Origin: Spinacia oleracea
Lineage: Eukaryota > Streptophyta > Magnoliopsida > Caryophyllales > Amaranthaceae
Assembly: GCF_020520425.1 (NCBI RefSeq)
Contig: NC_079489.1
Span: 93,290,810 to 93,354,809 of the forward strand
Direction: 5' to 3'
Length of the DNA stretch: 64,000 nt
The position numbers and the translations under genes were made by a program. Below, in pieces: positions 44,972 to 58,417 of the stretch. The notes under the pieces were generated by a model. The model was not told where the DNA came from, made no database searches, and saw only the letters and a program-made list of their open reading frames with translations. Each line of letters opens with the position of its first letter. The stretch's first letter is position 1.

Positions 44972-46267
44972 GTTTTACAACCATGGGCCTCTAACCCATC
45001 TTTAAAATAATTAGTTGAATTCAAAACTATGCTTGATTTCCAGTGCCACAATGTGAGCGTTGTTTCTCACTTGTTGCATAGGTTTAGTTATCATGCTTTG
45101 GCAATCTTAATATCCTTTTCATCGAATGTTCTTCGAGATATGATGATAAGATCTTTTGAGTTTGTTTATTATGTGATCTAGTCTTTCTTACTTCAATATT
45201 GGTTCTACGCATTTTGCAATGAAGAACCATTAAGTCAGCAGACATGTGATCCACCCAAGTTCAGTGAAGAACTCTTTAATGTAAACAACTCTGTTTTATT
45301 GCTTCTTAGGCAATAAGTACTTTTACTTCAACGGTATAGGTTGCTAGTGATGCTTTGTTTGGATTTACCTATCCAAGCAGTTCATAGATATGTGGAAGAC
45401 TTTCCATCTGTATCTCAGAACATAGAAATTAATATTTAATTTCCCACGCAACAACTCATGGTCTCTAATCCATGTTGCCATTTCAAAACACGGTGCTCTT
45501 TAGCTCGTCCTTGCCAATGGTTAACTCCAAAGGAATCTTGCTTGATCCTTTGCCAGTGCTTATGCATGTAGCATCAATTATTTAGCATATCTTTGTTTCC
45601 TTGAATCAAGAACTAATCTTATGTACCTTTTCAAGTACCATAAGTTTTTCTTGATTTCAATCTAGTTGATCTTCACTTAGATCAATAGAGATTGGTATAT
45701 GTTCGTCATGCCTAAAGCCATACGATACATTTTTGGCGATCCTCATATTATATCATACATGATAAATTCTTCTGCAGAATAATTCCCAATTGAATTCTAT
45801 TCATGTAAATTTAGCTTATCTAGTTTCAGTAGATACTAAATCCAGCTAAATTCTTTGACATATACGATAGGTTTAAGAATCTCATTTTGACTCTTTGATG
45901 TTTAACTTAGTAAATGCTTATACATAGTTCAAACATCTATTGCTTAGATGGGTCGAACATCTATTCACATGGGTCGAATATCTCCTAAGGAGTCTTTCGT
46001 GTTTGATTTAGTAAATGCCATTACATAATCCAAAACAATATTCTAAGATCTTTGTAAATAGATCTTAATACCAAGTATGTACTAAGTTTCGCCTTGGTCC
46101 ATCATTGATGATTAATTTCAAATCTAAGTCATTAGCATTTGAATGTTATTTCACAATAGAGAGATATGTGTGTGATACACATAGGACCAATTAAGTTTTA
46201 TGTACTCCCACTAAACTTCTTATATATCTATAAGAATCATGTACAATTTATGAAACTAAAATACTAA
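44972..46267 (-). other. Noncoding interior of the minus-strand copia
   Basis: Continues the copia 3' noncoding region after the CCAAT duplication and runs to the Helitron insertion. No coding frame survives. Confidence 0.55.
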
Positions 46268-49200
46268 TCTATATATTATACTAAAAGAGAGGAAATCAAT
46301 GTGGTGATGACAAATGTCACTCATTGATTGGCCTCTCTTATAGATATAAAAATAATTAGAAAAAAAATAAAATATTTGATTCTATATTTTGTTTTGTTAA
46401 CTTTTACGTCAAAAAAATATTTATCTTTTCCTCAAAATAAAAAAAAGATTTCATTCTATACATAGGTAATAATTTTTTTAATTAAATATCTTTTCTACAT
46501 TTGGTAACAAATATACCTCTTTCTATAAAAATTAATACATTGTATGGAATACGTAGTATGATTTTTATAAAAATTTGAGTGTAGCCTACTTATTTGTATT
46601 TCGTACTTACATAATTTGAAATCAAATAAATTAGAAAATCAATCAAGTATGAGTAAGAGTATAAAAAAATTACAATAGTACTCTATAATATTTTAACAAC
46701 TATATGCGATAATTGTCACCCTCATGAGTTGTACTATTTTATCGTAATATGTATATTTAGCAACTAAATTCGATGATCATCGCCATTTATAGTAATATTT
46801 TACTACTTTAAAAAAATTATGGAACTTCTTTAAAAATGAGCAAAACTTATATAATCTAATACATCTACTACTTTACTACGCAATTCCTAAATTTTTTAGA
46901 TGCAACTATTTGATTTTTACACTAGCTAATATATTCACACATACCTCTAATTGTTACGTTTTTTGGTGAGTATTAATATTTTATGATGAACATAGTCATG
47001 TATTCCCATAGAATTTTGTTGGATTTGTCTAAATACCTACATAATACTACCATCTTTAAATAATTTTTACTAATTGATGATTTGAGATATTAATTGTTGA
47101 ACTTATTTACTATCAACCGTGAAAATAAAAATGGTTTATCCAAAAAAAATGGAAGAAGTAGTAAACAAGAATAATGTTGTGCAAGTACGTAACCCTCTTG
47201 ATTTCAAAAAGCTCCTCCAAATATTTTAGGCTAAACAATTGACTTATATTTTAGTCGATTTTTAACAAACATTTATATACAGAGTACTATACTAAAAGAG
47301 AGGCAAATTGATGTACTCTCTGACAAATGTCGCTCTGATTTGCCTCTTTTATAATATTAGTAACTAATCTATGGTAAAATAATTAATATATTTTCTACAT
47401 ATTTTCCCTAAAATTTTCTAATTACTTATGGTAATAAAATCGATTATACTACGAATTACTCATTTGCTCATGTCTATAAGTTTCTTAACTTTAATCTATA
47501 TACTTCGTACTATACTAAAAAAAAAAAGGAAAATCGATGTGGATATGACAAATGTCGCTCTCTGATTTGCCTCTCTTATAACATAAATAATGATTAATCG
47601 TAGATACTATCAAGTTTCGTTTAGAAATGTGTCATATAGTGAGTACGAATATGTTCAAAAACTTTCCTTAATTAGATCGTTTATTATTTTTATCCAATGA
47701 AAAACCTTTGTAGACAATTTCTGATAACCGATATAGAAAATCTCATAATAGTTAACTTGGACTATCAATTATATTATTATAATACTATCAATTTTTTAAG
47801 AATTTGTGTTATATGATGAATACATATGCACAACAAAATGTATTTAACAAGGTCCTCTAAAACATTTTATAGGCCCTTTGTTTAGTACGAAGCTTATACT
47901 TAATTTTAAATATCAAAAATAACTTTTTTCACATTCTCATTATCGTAATATTTTTATACGGAGCACGAATAATAAGTTATTGGCTCATATTATTGAAGTC
48001 TTAAGAGCATATTGATTGAAATTTTGACTAATATATCGTAATCAACTAATGTCCAAAGTCATAAAATCTAGATGATTAAGTTTCCTTATTATTAATATAT
48101 GTTTGCAATAACAAAATATTTTGTATATATTAATGTAAATGATTGTAATATCACTTTAAACTTCCGTACAAAATAGAATTTATATATGTAAATGATGAAT
48201 CACACTTGATGAAGGGGCGAGTTTGGATTTCAGATTGGTCTGACGATAAAGTTAAACGTAAATGATTGACTAATGTTAACTAACAAAAAGAGATTTTTGG
48301 TGGATGGGTATAAGGATAACATGTACCCACCTTGGTGATGGGGCGAGTTTGAAACGATCAGAGTTGAGAACATTCACCCAATCCTAATTATGTATGTCAC
48401 TTTTTAATATTTTTTCAATATTATAGCTAATACAATCAATTTTAGTACTTCGTAATAAACGTATGTCAATATATTTAAAATTTAGTTGAAAGGGAAAATA
48501 GATTATTTATCGAATATAGGGATGTTAGATTGTCAGTGGGGCAGGGTTTTTGGGAGATCCCCCTGTGCATCGGCCCCAAGTGGGCGACGATGGAGGAAAT
48601 TTTATTCTATGATGGGGTTAAAAAAATGTATTTATCGCGGGTGAAGGGGCGATGGTGGATTTTAGGTTGGACCCACCCGGTCGCTAATCCTTCATCTGAT
48701 TGATTGTGAATATATAAAAAGATTCTATTAACTTATCTATTATAATGCTTTATTTATTTAGTCAATAACTCTAATCAGACAAAAGAATTTTCAGAGGCTC
48801 TATAAGAATTTGGAATTTTAAAATTCAAAACTCTCTTACCAATAAAAAAAAGTCGAGTATAGGGGAAGGGAGGTAATGAAGCGGGGAGGAATTTTATTTT
48901 GTACATCTCGAGACGGGGGTTGTGAGGGGTGGGTATCGTTCTTACCGTACGTGGATGAAGGGGATGAAGATGAGAGTTGTAGGCGGGTGCGGGTGTGCAG
49001 GCCCTGTCTTGCCCTGACTCAAAGTCATCTCTAGCTCAATAAAGTAAATTGTCTAGATAGGTGATAAGTGATCGGGTAATGAGGTTGACGGGGCGACTGT
49101 GCGCTTATTAAGGTATTACTATCGAAGTGAAGGGATGATAAAATAACTTTATGTTTGACACAAGTGCTGAATGAGAATGAAACATAATTTTATCTATGTA

Positions 49201-49386
49201 CCTTATTTGTTTTAATTGCTTTAATATGTAAGATACCGAATGAGCAATAATAAATTCATTTTTCATTAAATTTTTTTATTTGGATAATATCTATAATTAA
49301 CTCTATTTTGATGATAATTGTCTTCAAGATTTCATATAAATTTACATTTAGATTATAAATCGTGCATCGCACGGGTAATATACTAG
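46268..49386 (+). mobile_element. Non-autonomous Helitron, ~3.1 kb
   Basis: Starts TCTATATATTATACTAAAAG and ends with a hairpin CGTGC-ATC-GCACG followed by GGTAATATACTAG, the Helitron 3' signature (stem-loop then CTRR). It is inserted between A (46267) and T (49387) as required. Two more 5'-end-like sequences (TACTATACTAAAAGAGAGG at about 47283 and a related one at about 47506) lie inside. The interior is AT-rich and has no Rep/helicase. Confidence 0.8.
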
Positions 49387-49474
49387 TTAGTTTCACTAAA
49401 ATACAATTCCAATTCCCAATTGCTTGCTTAAATTTGTACTTACATTTCATAAGCTAGCTTTCCTTTTCAAGTAT

Positions 49475-49774
49475 TTATTTGGATCCACAAATCCTATGAC
49501 ATGCCATGTACATAGTTTCTTCCCACATTTGATTGAGGAATATCGTTTTGTCATCCAATTGCCATATGTACCAATATGCAATCATTGCTTGATTTATAGA
49601 CTTGAGCATTAAGATTATGCATGAGGCTTCAACACAATCTACGCCATGAATTTGCTTGTAACCTTTAGCAACTAATCTAGATTTGTGTGTGAACACAATT
49701 CCATGTTTGATGGTTTTTATCCTTAAAACCAATTTGCAACTAATAGGTGTTAACCTATTCTTGCAAATCAACAA
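49475..49774 (-). pseudogene. Degenerate copia reverse transcriptase fragment
   Basis: The minus-strand frame contains HKSRLVAKGYKQIHGVDCVE and later IWQLDDKTIFLNQ. These align with [19 protein letters not shown] and IWQMDVKT in the plus-strand copia at about 63740-63885. About 60 codons of the front of the reverse transcriptase are recognisable. Many residues differ and nothing open precedes or follows it. Confidence 0.7.
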
Positions 49775-49949
49775 ATTTTCAATTTTGTCATCAAAACATT
49801 GGTTATGTTTTATGGCCTTTAACCATATAAAACATTTGAGTCTATATATGGCCTCTAACCATTTTAGGGAATCTGGGTTTCGTCATAGCTGTCTTACAAG
49901 TCACAAACTCATTAATCTACGTGATAATATTTTGATTGCAAGTTGTAGG

Positions 49950-50057
49950 TTTCTTCACTATCTAACAGAAGAATCTCATAGTTTCAGTGACCTGAACTCT
50001 ATGTTTCTTCACTATCTAATAGAAGAATCTCATAGTTTCAGTGACTTGAACTCTATG
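49950..50057. repeat. 54-base tandem duplication
   Basis: Two adjacent 54-base units beginning TTTCTTCACTATCTAA and ending AACTCTATG, with about two differences between them. Confidence 0.9.
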
Positions 50058-52140
50058 TCTACTTGGGTACAGAACATCAAACAATAGAATATAAACAGGC
50101 ACTTTGAGAGTCCTTTGAATATTCTGTTCTCCTTTAAGCACTTGTAAAGTCTTCTAAGAGATGTCTATTCTTTAAAGCCACTTCTAAAGTCCTTAAAGAA
50201 TACGTGTTCGGATTTTCTAAAGAACTTCGAAAAGCCTTCGGAATGTCCGTTTATGTTTGTTGTTCCCTCGAATACTTTCGAGGTCTATTTTCTCCCACTT
50301 GTCATTTTGGAAACGAATCTCCAAAAGGACATTATTTCGAGCAAGCAAACATTATGTTCTCAAAAATACGTGGTAGAAACAATACCCTTGTGTCTCATTT
50401 GAATAAATCACAATGAAACATATATCTATACTTAGGCCATAGTTTGTTGAATAACAAACACTAAGCTCCCACTGAGTTTAGCAACTCTTTAGATATATAT
50501 ATATTATTGAAAAGATATTCTGAAATTACTTTTCAATAGCTTTGACGAATTTGGTTTAGTTTGGTGGTAGTTGAGCATTTTGTTTTAGAAATTATAGGAA
50601 AAGTCTTTATGATTCATCATTGACCGAATCAAGTACTAATTGACATCGATCATTCCAACGTAGATATGTCATATCTTATGGAGCTAGATCGTGAAATTAC
50701 AACACACAATCATTGATGATCATTTTTGGTCTTAAAGTAATCATCGTCATGATCTAACCTAGATCTTTATGATTTCTTGTCATGTGAATTTTATACTTCT
50801 GAATCTTTGAACTAGCCAAACAGATTCAAACTTATATCACATTTGAGTAAATAAACCTATATTCACTCAAGTCCATGTGAAATAATAAAGTCATAAAATC
50901 TTTCTTTAGCTTTGAACTCTATTGTCTAGGCGTTCTAACAATAGTTCATATCCTTTGTTACTTTGAACAAGTAAGACTAGCTTGTCTTGAATTGATCTAG
51001 AAATCAACCAACCTTCAAAAGTCCATAAAAATAGAGCTTTTGAATGTTAACTTGTTGACATGGTCTAAGCAACAATGCTAAAGGTTTGTGGAACTCAAAT
51101 CAAGACATTGATTTGAACCTAGTAAAGTTCTTATTGTTAAAGATTTGTTTGTTTTAATCAAGCATATTGACTCAACCCGTAAATGACCATTTCATTCAAA
51201 TAACAAACAAACATTGTTTTTGTCTTTCTTGAATGTGAGTCTTTCTGTGTTTGAAAACAGAAATTTAGGTATGCTGATTATGGAACGAAATTGCCATTAA
51301 GTTCCAGCCTTTGAAAGGACTTAAAACAAACTAGATGACCCTACAACTAATGTAGCAATGACATGCTTCATTTTCCACTTGTAGGTCATTAGTGTAGCCT
51401 AGCTTCCATTGTTTGAGTTATTACCGAAGTAAGAACCTCAAGCGGTATATGATACCAAGGAAGTTTGATTGTTAGGTCACTTCTCTTTAAACATAAACTT
51501 ATAGGTAGAAACGGAATCGTAAATTCCTATCATCAGTTCCTTGTTTTCCTATTTCTTGTACCCTTTCTTTTAGTCTTAAGAATTGAATTCTCTAGTGTTG
51601 ACTTTTATACTTTGTTAGACATGTCCAATGTCCCTCCATCAAAGTTCTTACCATTTTATTTATGTTGAATATTTTGTTTCAACTAGATGATATTACCAAA
51701 AGCTTCTAAAGTTCTCTAAGCATCGATCTATCCGAATGTCTAGGGACTAGACTCATTCGAGAATTAAATGGATTAAAGATATTAGGTTGTTAACCATTGG
51801 TAAAGCTAAGCGTTTAAACTCAATGCTTTACGATCTCAAAACTACATTGTATTTTGAATTCACAAGCACCAATCGGTTTGCCATTTGACTTTGATACTCG
51901 AAAACAACCATAAAAGTGATATTAGAAACGTACATTTAAATTGCTCATTTTCTCTCATTTCCGTGAATCGTTCTTGGATTCTCTACCAATCGAGGAAATT
52001 TACTATTATCTTTCTAAAAGGATTTACTGTAGTGCGAGATATTTAATTAAAACATACATTGAAGCATGCAAAGACTAAACATTTATCATGAGTAATAACT
52101 TGGAAATTAAAGCAATCATGCAATTTAAACAAGTCATTAG
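50058..52140 (-). other. Decayed copia interior, no frame recognised
   Basis: The gag and integrase regions of the minus-strand copia should lie here by comparison with 61156-63400, but I see no recognisable motifs. The element was either noncoding here or has decayed beyond reading by eye. Confidence 0.4.
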
Positions 52141-54627
52141 CATTTTATTCGAATTTATTGTTCCGGCAGGTGTGAATAAAATGATTCCAAGATTCTTAAA
52201 TCATTGAAGAATTAAGCACATTATGTATTTAGACTCAATTCTAAAATATTTTAGGTAAGCAAAGCCTTTGCTAATAGTCTAGAAACTACTCTTGGTTGAT
52301 AGGTACGTCTAAGAACTTATTAGGTAAACCTATCGATTTTGCCACGACATAAAAGGACTCCTTACTTATATCGTTGAGTTTCACCAAAACTAACATGTAC
52401 TCACAATTATTTGTGTACCTTGCCCCTTTAGGACCAATAAGTAACACCTCGCTGAGCGAAAACTATTACTAGATTGATGTAAAGGATATCCAAGCAAGTG
52501 TATATTTTGGCATGGCACCTTTTAACTCAATTTTTAAGTTTGGAACTTAAGGCTCTTACTATGTTTGTTAGATTTTAAGTGAACTAAAATCCTTAATCAT
52601 GCACATAATCAAGCCATAATCTCATGCATAATTAAGACATATTTAAAGCAATAAATAACTTAAAACATGCATAAGATATAAATGTGATCTAGTATGGCCC
52701 GACTTCATCTTGAAGCTTCAACTTCAAACTCCGTCTTGAAAATGGATTGGAAACTCCGTCTTGAATTTCACCATTGGAGGCGTCATTTTCTTCAAATAGG
52801 ATAAGCTATAATTAAACTAATTACAACTATTTGATGGTACGCAGACCATATTTAAATTAAAACTTTGGTGCATTAAACCAATTTTACATTCAAATTAATG
52901 GTACGCAGACCATATTTTCTATCCTATTTGGGCCATACTAGTCACTGTCAATAACCTACAAAACGGTACATATACAATATATACCATTCACTCATTCATT
53001 TATCAATGAATGGCCCACATAGCTGGTTAGTAGAACATATTATGCATCACATAAATATTTGCAGCAATTAATCAAGGCTTCCAATAATCTACCAATCATT
53101 CAATCCTTATTAATTCTAATCAAGTTGTTTTAACCTTAAAGGAATGTAGACCTAATCAAGATTTTATGACTAAAATGCTCCCACTTAAACCAATAAATTT
53201 ACATGCTTTATTAATTTTAAACATAAAATTGTATTTCCTAGTCTAACCGGAAACATACAAATTTAATTAAAATTTAAAGCTCATATAAATTATTAATTGA
53301 ATCCTTTAATTTATTTTCAGTTGAATTAAATAAATAAATTTAAATTTATTCAAGGTTTTAATTTTAGTAAAATAATTAGTATAAATGAAATTTATAATAA
53401 TTAGATTATTCAAAATTAAATTCCGAGAAATAAAATTTTAAATTACGAATTTTAAAGTTAATTAAAATCGTTTCCGAACTGAAATTTTAAAATTAAATTC
53501 AAAACGCATCAATCGTAACAAGACGAGGCATCAACGCCCCTCGACTGACCGCAAGGCAATGCACGAGCAGGCCACACGCATACGCAGCCAGCCCAGCCAC
53601 GCATGCGCGCAGCCCGCCTCACTCGACGCGTCTGGTCTGCTCGCTGGGCGAGGCAGCGCGCGCTGTGGCGCAGCATCCATCGCTGCCCACACGCGTCTGC
53701 TCGCTCGGCTTGTGCCTTGCCCCCATCGCCCATCGCTCATCGCGCTGCACACACGCCCATGCAGCAATGCCTTGTGCGCGCGCCACACGCTTGTTGCTCG
53801 CTGCATTCGTACCGCATGGGCGACGAGCTCCTTTGCTCGTCGTCACATGCCCGCACTATACAACACCTCTTAAGGGTAACACGTAGAGTCATTTGCTTTG
53901 TGCGTGCAACATTCATGAGCGAATTTCATAAAAATTAAAACTTTTTAATTCAAATTTGTTGACAAATTAATAAATCATATTAATTTCATAAATTTAGGGC
54001 GAAAAATCGAAAATTTATTAATCAATTAATTTCCGATTATCATGGATTCAAATCTAGGTCATAAAAAATTAAAATTTATCAAAAATTAACAATTTTTTAG
54101 GGTGGTTTTTAATCATGGATACCTAATTAAATCGTCAATTAATTATGAAAATCAAATCAATTCTAAATTATTCGAATTTCAACAAATTAATTACAATTAC
54201 AAATTAGGTTGTATAATTAACAAGCTTAGGCACTTAAATTTGTTAAACATATACAGTAGGTCAATCAAAAATTCAAGATTTAACAACAAGAAGCGCAAAT
54301 ATTTATTTTAACATCTTAAAAATTCCAAACTTTGCGTTCGAAAAACTAAAACCTCCGAAAAGTCATAGTTAGGCTTCGAATTTGGGAATTCTGGGTTCGG
54401 CCAAAAACTAGTATGTTTGTCAAAATTTTAGAATGCCTTTTACATGCAGAATTGACACAAAAATCACTCGATTTCGTTGAGTAACGAAGAAACTGCCAAA
54501 AAATTGCGCACATATAATTAAATAAACGCAAATTTGCAATTAATTACAATTACAAAATTAATCACCCCTTTTAATTCCTTGCAAATTAATAAATTTTAAC
54601 CATGTTAAGCAATTATTATGGAATTAA
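52141..54627 (-). other. 5' leader of the minus-strand copia
   Basis: Inverse of the leader at 58420-61100, for example the block around 52510-52570 and 'gtgttgtatagtgcgggcat' near 53850. It includes a GC-rich island (53520-53900). The leader breaks off at 54627, about 80 bases before the primer site would occur, where the CACTA end begins. Confidence 0.7.
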
Positions 54628-57004
54628 CACTACTACAAATATGGGCAAAGAGACCCTTAACAAAAGACCCATTGGTCGACATAACAGGTCTCTTTAATAT
54701 AAGAGATCTAATATTATAGATAATGAGTCTCTTACGAGTCAAATAACCCATTTAAAATTAGAAGGAGAGAAACAAGAGACCCGTTATCTAGCTTAACGGG
54801 TCTCTAGTATATAAAAGGACCCAATTAATTTTTGTAAAAAATGAAATAAGAAAACCAAGAGACCTCTTATTTAACTAAACGGCTCTCTAGTATTTTACAT
54901 GGCCCACCACTTTGCCATAAAAATTAAAGTAAAATAAAGAAAGACCCGTTGATTAACTCAACGAGTCTCTACTTTCCTTCTTTGTCCCGAAGAAAAACCC
55001 TGGCAAAACCAATTTCACCATATTGTTCTTCCCTGCGATGTTGCCTCTTCTTCTTTCCTCAACATACTCACATACAAGATTTAGGGCAACAATTGGATAA
55101 CTCACCACCACCGGCGAAATACACTACAATTTGCGACATCACTACCACCGGCGACCTCACCACCACCGCTGGCGACTACAAATTTTAGGTTTTTATTCTT
55201 TTCGCATCACTCTCTCGTCCTCTCGAATTTTTGTTTTGAATTTCTAATTTTTGTGTGGGCTTTTTCGATTTGCGATATCAATTTGTAATTGTTGCTACAT
55301 AGTTAGGTTTTTTCTGAATTTTTCAACTACAAAGTTAGGTTTTTTCTCTTGTGAATTTCTGTAAATTTCATCTTGTATTGCTGCTTACAACTGTGGCTTT
55401 AGTCGAATTTGAAGTCTTTTTGCTTGTCAACTGTCAATGCGATGTTTTAGGTTCATTTGAAGTACTCATGCCAGACTTCTATCTTTATGTCGACTCTACC
55501 ACACAAAGTTACGAATAGCTTGTAGTTTCTAAATGGTGCCGTTGTCATGCTTAATGGTGTTTGTGTCATGCTAAATAAGTTTAGAGGGTTTTCCTGTGAT
55601 GTGTGAGTTGGAAAATTAGATTGCTGGATTTGATCACTGGTCTGGGTACCACCCCCTGAGACTATACCAATTCTCTATATAAGTATAGTTTATTGGGTTG
55701 TTTCTTAATTTGGTGTATTTAATGTGGGGTTTGTTGGGTTAAGTTGAAATTGATTGTTTATTGAATTTAAAATTCTGATTGCTAGTTTTTTGTTACTATA
55801 TGTTTTCTGCTATAGTGCTATTGTTTGTTTAGGTATTTTTGCAATTATACTTGCCAAGTATTTAGTTTTGTATCAGCAATATTATGTAGGTTGAAAATTA
55901 TGTTAAAGAACTACAGCAGTTTCTGGGTTTCTGTGTATTTTCAAGTATTCAATGGTGGAATTGGGGAAAAACTTTGATTGATGATATAATTGTAGTCAAT
56001 TCTAGAAGACTAAAACTTTGGCTGAGAGGAGGATCACATAAGATGTAATGCAATTTAGCTTTTGCAAGTCTGATGTACTTTAATTGAAAATGGAAGTATA
56101 ATGAAATTTATTGTGATCTTGTGGTTTACCAATTTGGCAAACGAGCTGTATAGGTCACTGATTGTTGAGTTCGTTTACTTTTTTTTGTATAGATGCGCTT
56201 GATTATTGTTTGTAGTCTTAAGTTATTTTCTATCCTCGGAATTTTATTATGTATTTGAATCAATGCTGCAGGTACTTCAATTGATCAAGGTGAGTCTCCC
56301 GAATTTTATGCTCAAAGATACCCAGAAGATCATCCTGCATTTGGATTTTTCACTTGGAAGTGGGTTCTAACTCCCGGGTTCGACCACATGTTCTCATCGC
56401 CAATTTTCTTGGGAACATTGGCACTCTTGGCATCATCTCTAATGGCCTATACTTACACTACACAGATTCCCTTGGTTAAGGTCGCACGAAGGTCCAATTG
56501 AATTTTATGCTATGAATTTTACAGTTACTCCATTGCAGCTTTGGCATAATAAAGTTACATCACTTACATGTGTGTATTATTCCAACAGATGGAATTTTTT
56601 AAAGTCACCAGAGGCTGTTTACAAGCATGAATTTTCAGAAAAACTTCCCAGAGCCTCAGTTCAAGATTTGGGTGTTGTTCTTATGGAGGCTGGATATGAG
56701 GTAAAGTGGTGTTGTTTTGATAGATAAACTTTTGAGGTTTGGCTAGAATACCTGGTTATTAAATGTGCTGAATTTCTTTATATTTGAACAAATTTGTCCT
56801 GTTCAATATGCACCAAGATATGATTTCATGGTTGTTATAAAACAAATTTCTGAATTCCCAGTCTAAAAAAAGGAGCAATTTCTATAACTTGAGTCACCTT
56901 GACTATGCACTCAAACCCTCTAAACTGATAAGACTGCTTAAAAAAAATTGTTATCGTCTTTTAAGTGAAAGCAGCTTGTTATGCACTCAAACCTGTGCAG
57001 TTGG
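54628..57004. mobile_element. CACTA-type transposon carrying CCS1 exons (right end not in view)
   Basis: Starts CACTACTACAAATATGGGC after TAA. The next 330 bases carry inverted and direct AAGAGACCCGTT / AACGGGTCTCT subterminal repeats. Then comes intron-rich sequence and two exons of CCS1. The plus-strand copia inserted at 57005 hides the right end, which should lie beyond the window with a TAA duplication. No transposase seen. Confidence 0.6.
56272..56700 (+). pseudogene. CCS1: Captured fragment of CCS1 (chloroplast cytochrome c biogenesis)
   Basis: Two exons, 56272-56491 and 56589-56700, with consensus splice sites (CTGCAG|, AAG|GTCC, CAACAG|, GAG|GTAAAG) and a continuous frame. The product reads YPEDHPAFGFFTWKWVLTPG, then DHMFSSPIFLGTLALLASSL, TYTTQIPLVKVARRWNFL and LPRASVQDLGVVLMEAGYE. 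This matches the middle of Ccs1, the thylakoid membrane protein that with CcsA attaches haem to apocytochromes c. CCS1 is a single-copy host gene of about 550 residues; here only about 110 residues remain, with no upstream or downstream exon. The clean frame indicates a recent capture, probably by the CACTA element that starts at 54628. Confidence 0.78.
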
Positions 57005-58402
57005 TGAAGGAAATAATGCCCTTGGTCCAAGTATACGCATATAATATTAAGTCTAATAAATGCGGTTCAGTATTAATTTACAAGTTAATAATTCAGTGAG
57101 ATCAAGTGAGCTGAATGCCTAGCTAGAGGCCGCTTCAGTTCAAGTGGAATTAATTATATTAATCCACAGCTTACTCTTGACTGAACCCGTAGGGTCACAC
57201 AAATAGTACGTAAACGGATCAAGTATTTAATGGCATTAAATACTCCATCTATGGATATTCGGAATCGACGGATCTTGGTTTCAGTGGGAGCTAAGATCGT
57301 CAAAGGCAAGAAATGAATACTTCGGAAACGATGATATTGCCGGAAACGGAAATATGGATCGTATCGGAAATATAAATATTATCCAAGTCGTAGATGTTGA
57401 CGGAAACGGAAACATGGTACGTATCGGAAAATATTATTGGAAATGGAAATATTGCCGGAATCGGAAATATTGCCGGAAACGGAATTGTCAGAATCGGAAA
57501 TATTATCGAAATCGGAAAATAATTCCGGAAACGGAAATATTAAATATTTGTTCGAAACGGAAATTAATTCCGGAATCGGAAATATTAAATATTGTTCGTA
57601 TCGGAAATGAATTCCGGAATCGGGAATTTAATCGGGAAGCGTATCGTACGAATTAGCATCGGACGAGGCTCGCTAAACGAAGGCCTAGCACGAAGCCAGG
57701 CCATCGCCCAGCAAGCCAAGCGCAACACGCCAAGCCTCGACCAGGCCCAGCGCAAGGCCAGGCCCAGCCAAGGCCTGTGGCGCGCGCGGAGCAGTCGTGG
57801 GCTGCGACATGGGATGCGAGCAAGAGCAGCTCGCGTGGGCCGCGAGGCTTGCGCGGGTTGTGCTCGTGCTCGTGCTCGTGTGCGGTTGTGTGCAATACAA
57901 ATCCTAAGGCTATTAGAATTTGTTCTATGATTAAATCCTAATCCTAATAAAGATAGAATTTGTTTAATAGAGTTTTAATAAGATTCTAATTTAATAAATT
58001 AGTATCCTAATAGGATTATAATTTCTTTCCATAAACTCTATAAATAGGTGCCTAGGGTCACATATTTACATCGAGATTTGAAGTATTCAAAATGTAAGAT
58101 TTTCAAGCAAAAATCAGCCAAACACTTGCAACCCATATTAGCCGAAAATCCTAGAACCTTAAGGGCGATTCTAGTTGGTCAATCTTAAGGCGGATCCGGA
58201 CGTGCTGTGGACTATCTACGGAGGGACGACAATTGGAGTCCTAAAGACATGTTCTTGTTCGGTTCGGGCGCAGCTAGGGAGGGCACGCTACAAAGTGTAT
58301 GCATCTGAATTATGCTTAATGATTATGTGTAAATAATATGTTTCCTGGCTTTATGGTTTTTCCGCATGATTTATGTTTATTCATATGTATCATAACCTAA
58401 CA
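57005..58402 (+). repeat. 5' LTR of the plus-strand copia
   Basis: 1398 bases, TGAAGGAAATAATGCCC to CATAACCTAACA, inverse of the copies at 20419 and 28504. It contains an array of CGGAAACGGAAATATT-type units (about 57310-57620) and a GC-rich block (57660-57890). Confidence 0.9.
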
Positions 58403-58403
58403 G

Positions 58404-58417
58404 TGGTATCACGAGCC
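58404..58417 (+). promoter_or_regulatory. Primer binding site of the plus-strand copia
   Basis: TGGTATCACGAGCC one base after the LTR; close to TGGTATCAGAGC, the initiator-tRNA-Met primer site usual in copia elements. Confidence 0.75.

Larger units (their letters stand above)
20419..54627 (-). mobile_element. Minus-strand Ty1/copia element, decayed and heavily interrupted
   Basis: The 3' LTR is at 20419-21812. Interior pieces are 21813-22637, 44972-46267 and 49387-54627, separated by the PMD-bearing LTR element and a Helitron. The pieces belong together because the CCAAT duplication joins 22637 to 44972, and A|T flanks join 46267 to 49387. The 5' leader at about 52140-54620 is the inverse of the leader of the plus-strand copia at 58420-61100. 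A CACTA end at 54628 cuts it just short of the primer site; its 5' LTR is not in the window. Only a short reverse transcriptase remnant survives as coding sequence. Confidence 0.75.

Noticed and set aside
49950..50057. Possible coding repeat protein
   Set aside because: Only two 54-base units in decayed copia DNA; the frame across them has no recognisable content.
53509..53938. Several 70-110-codon frames on both strands
   Set aside because: All overlap one GC-rich island in the copia leader, where stop codons are rare in every frame; no domain-like content.
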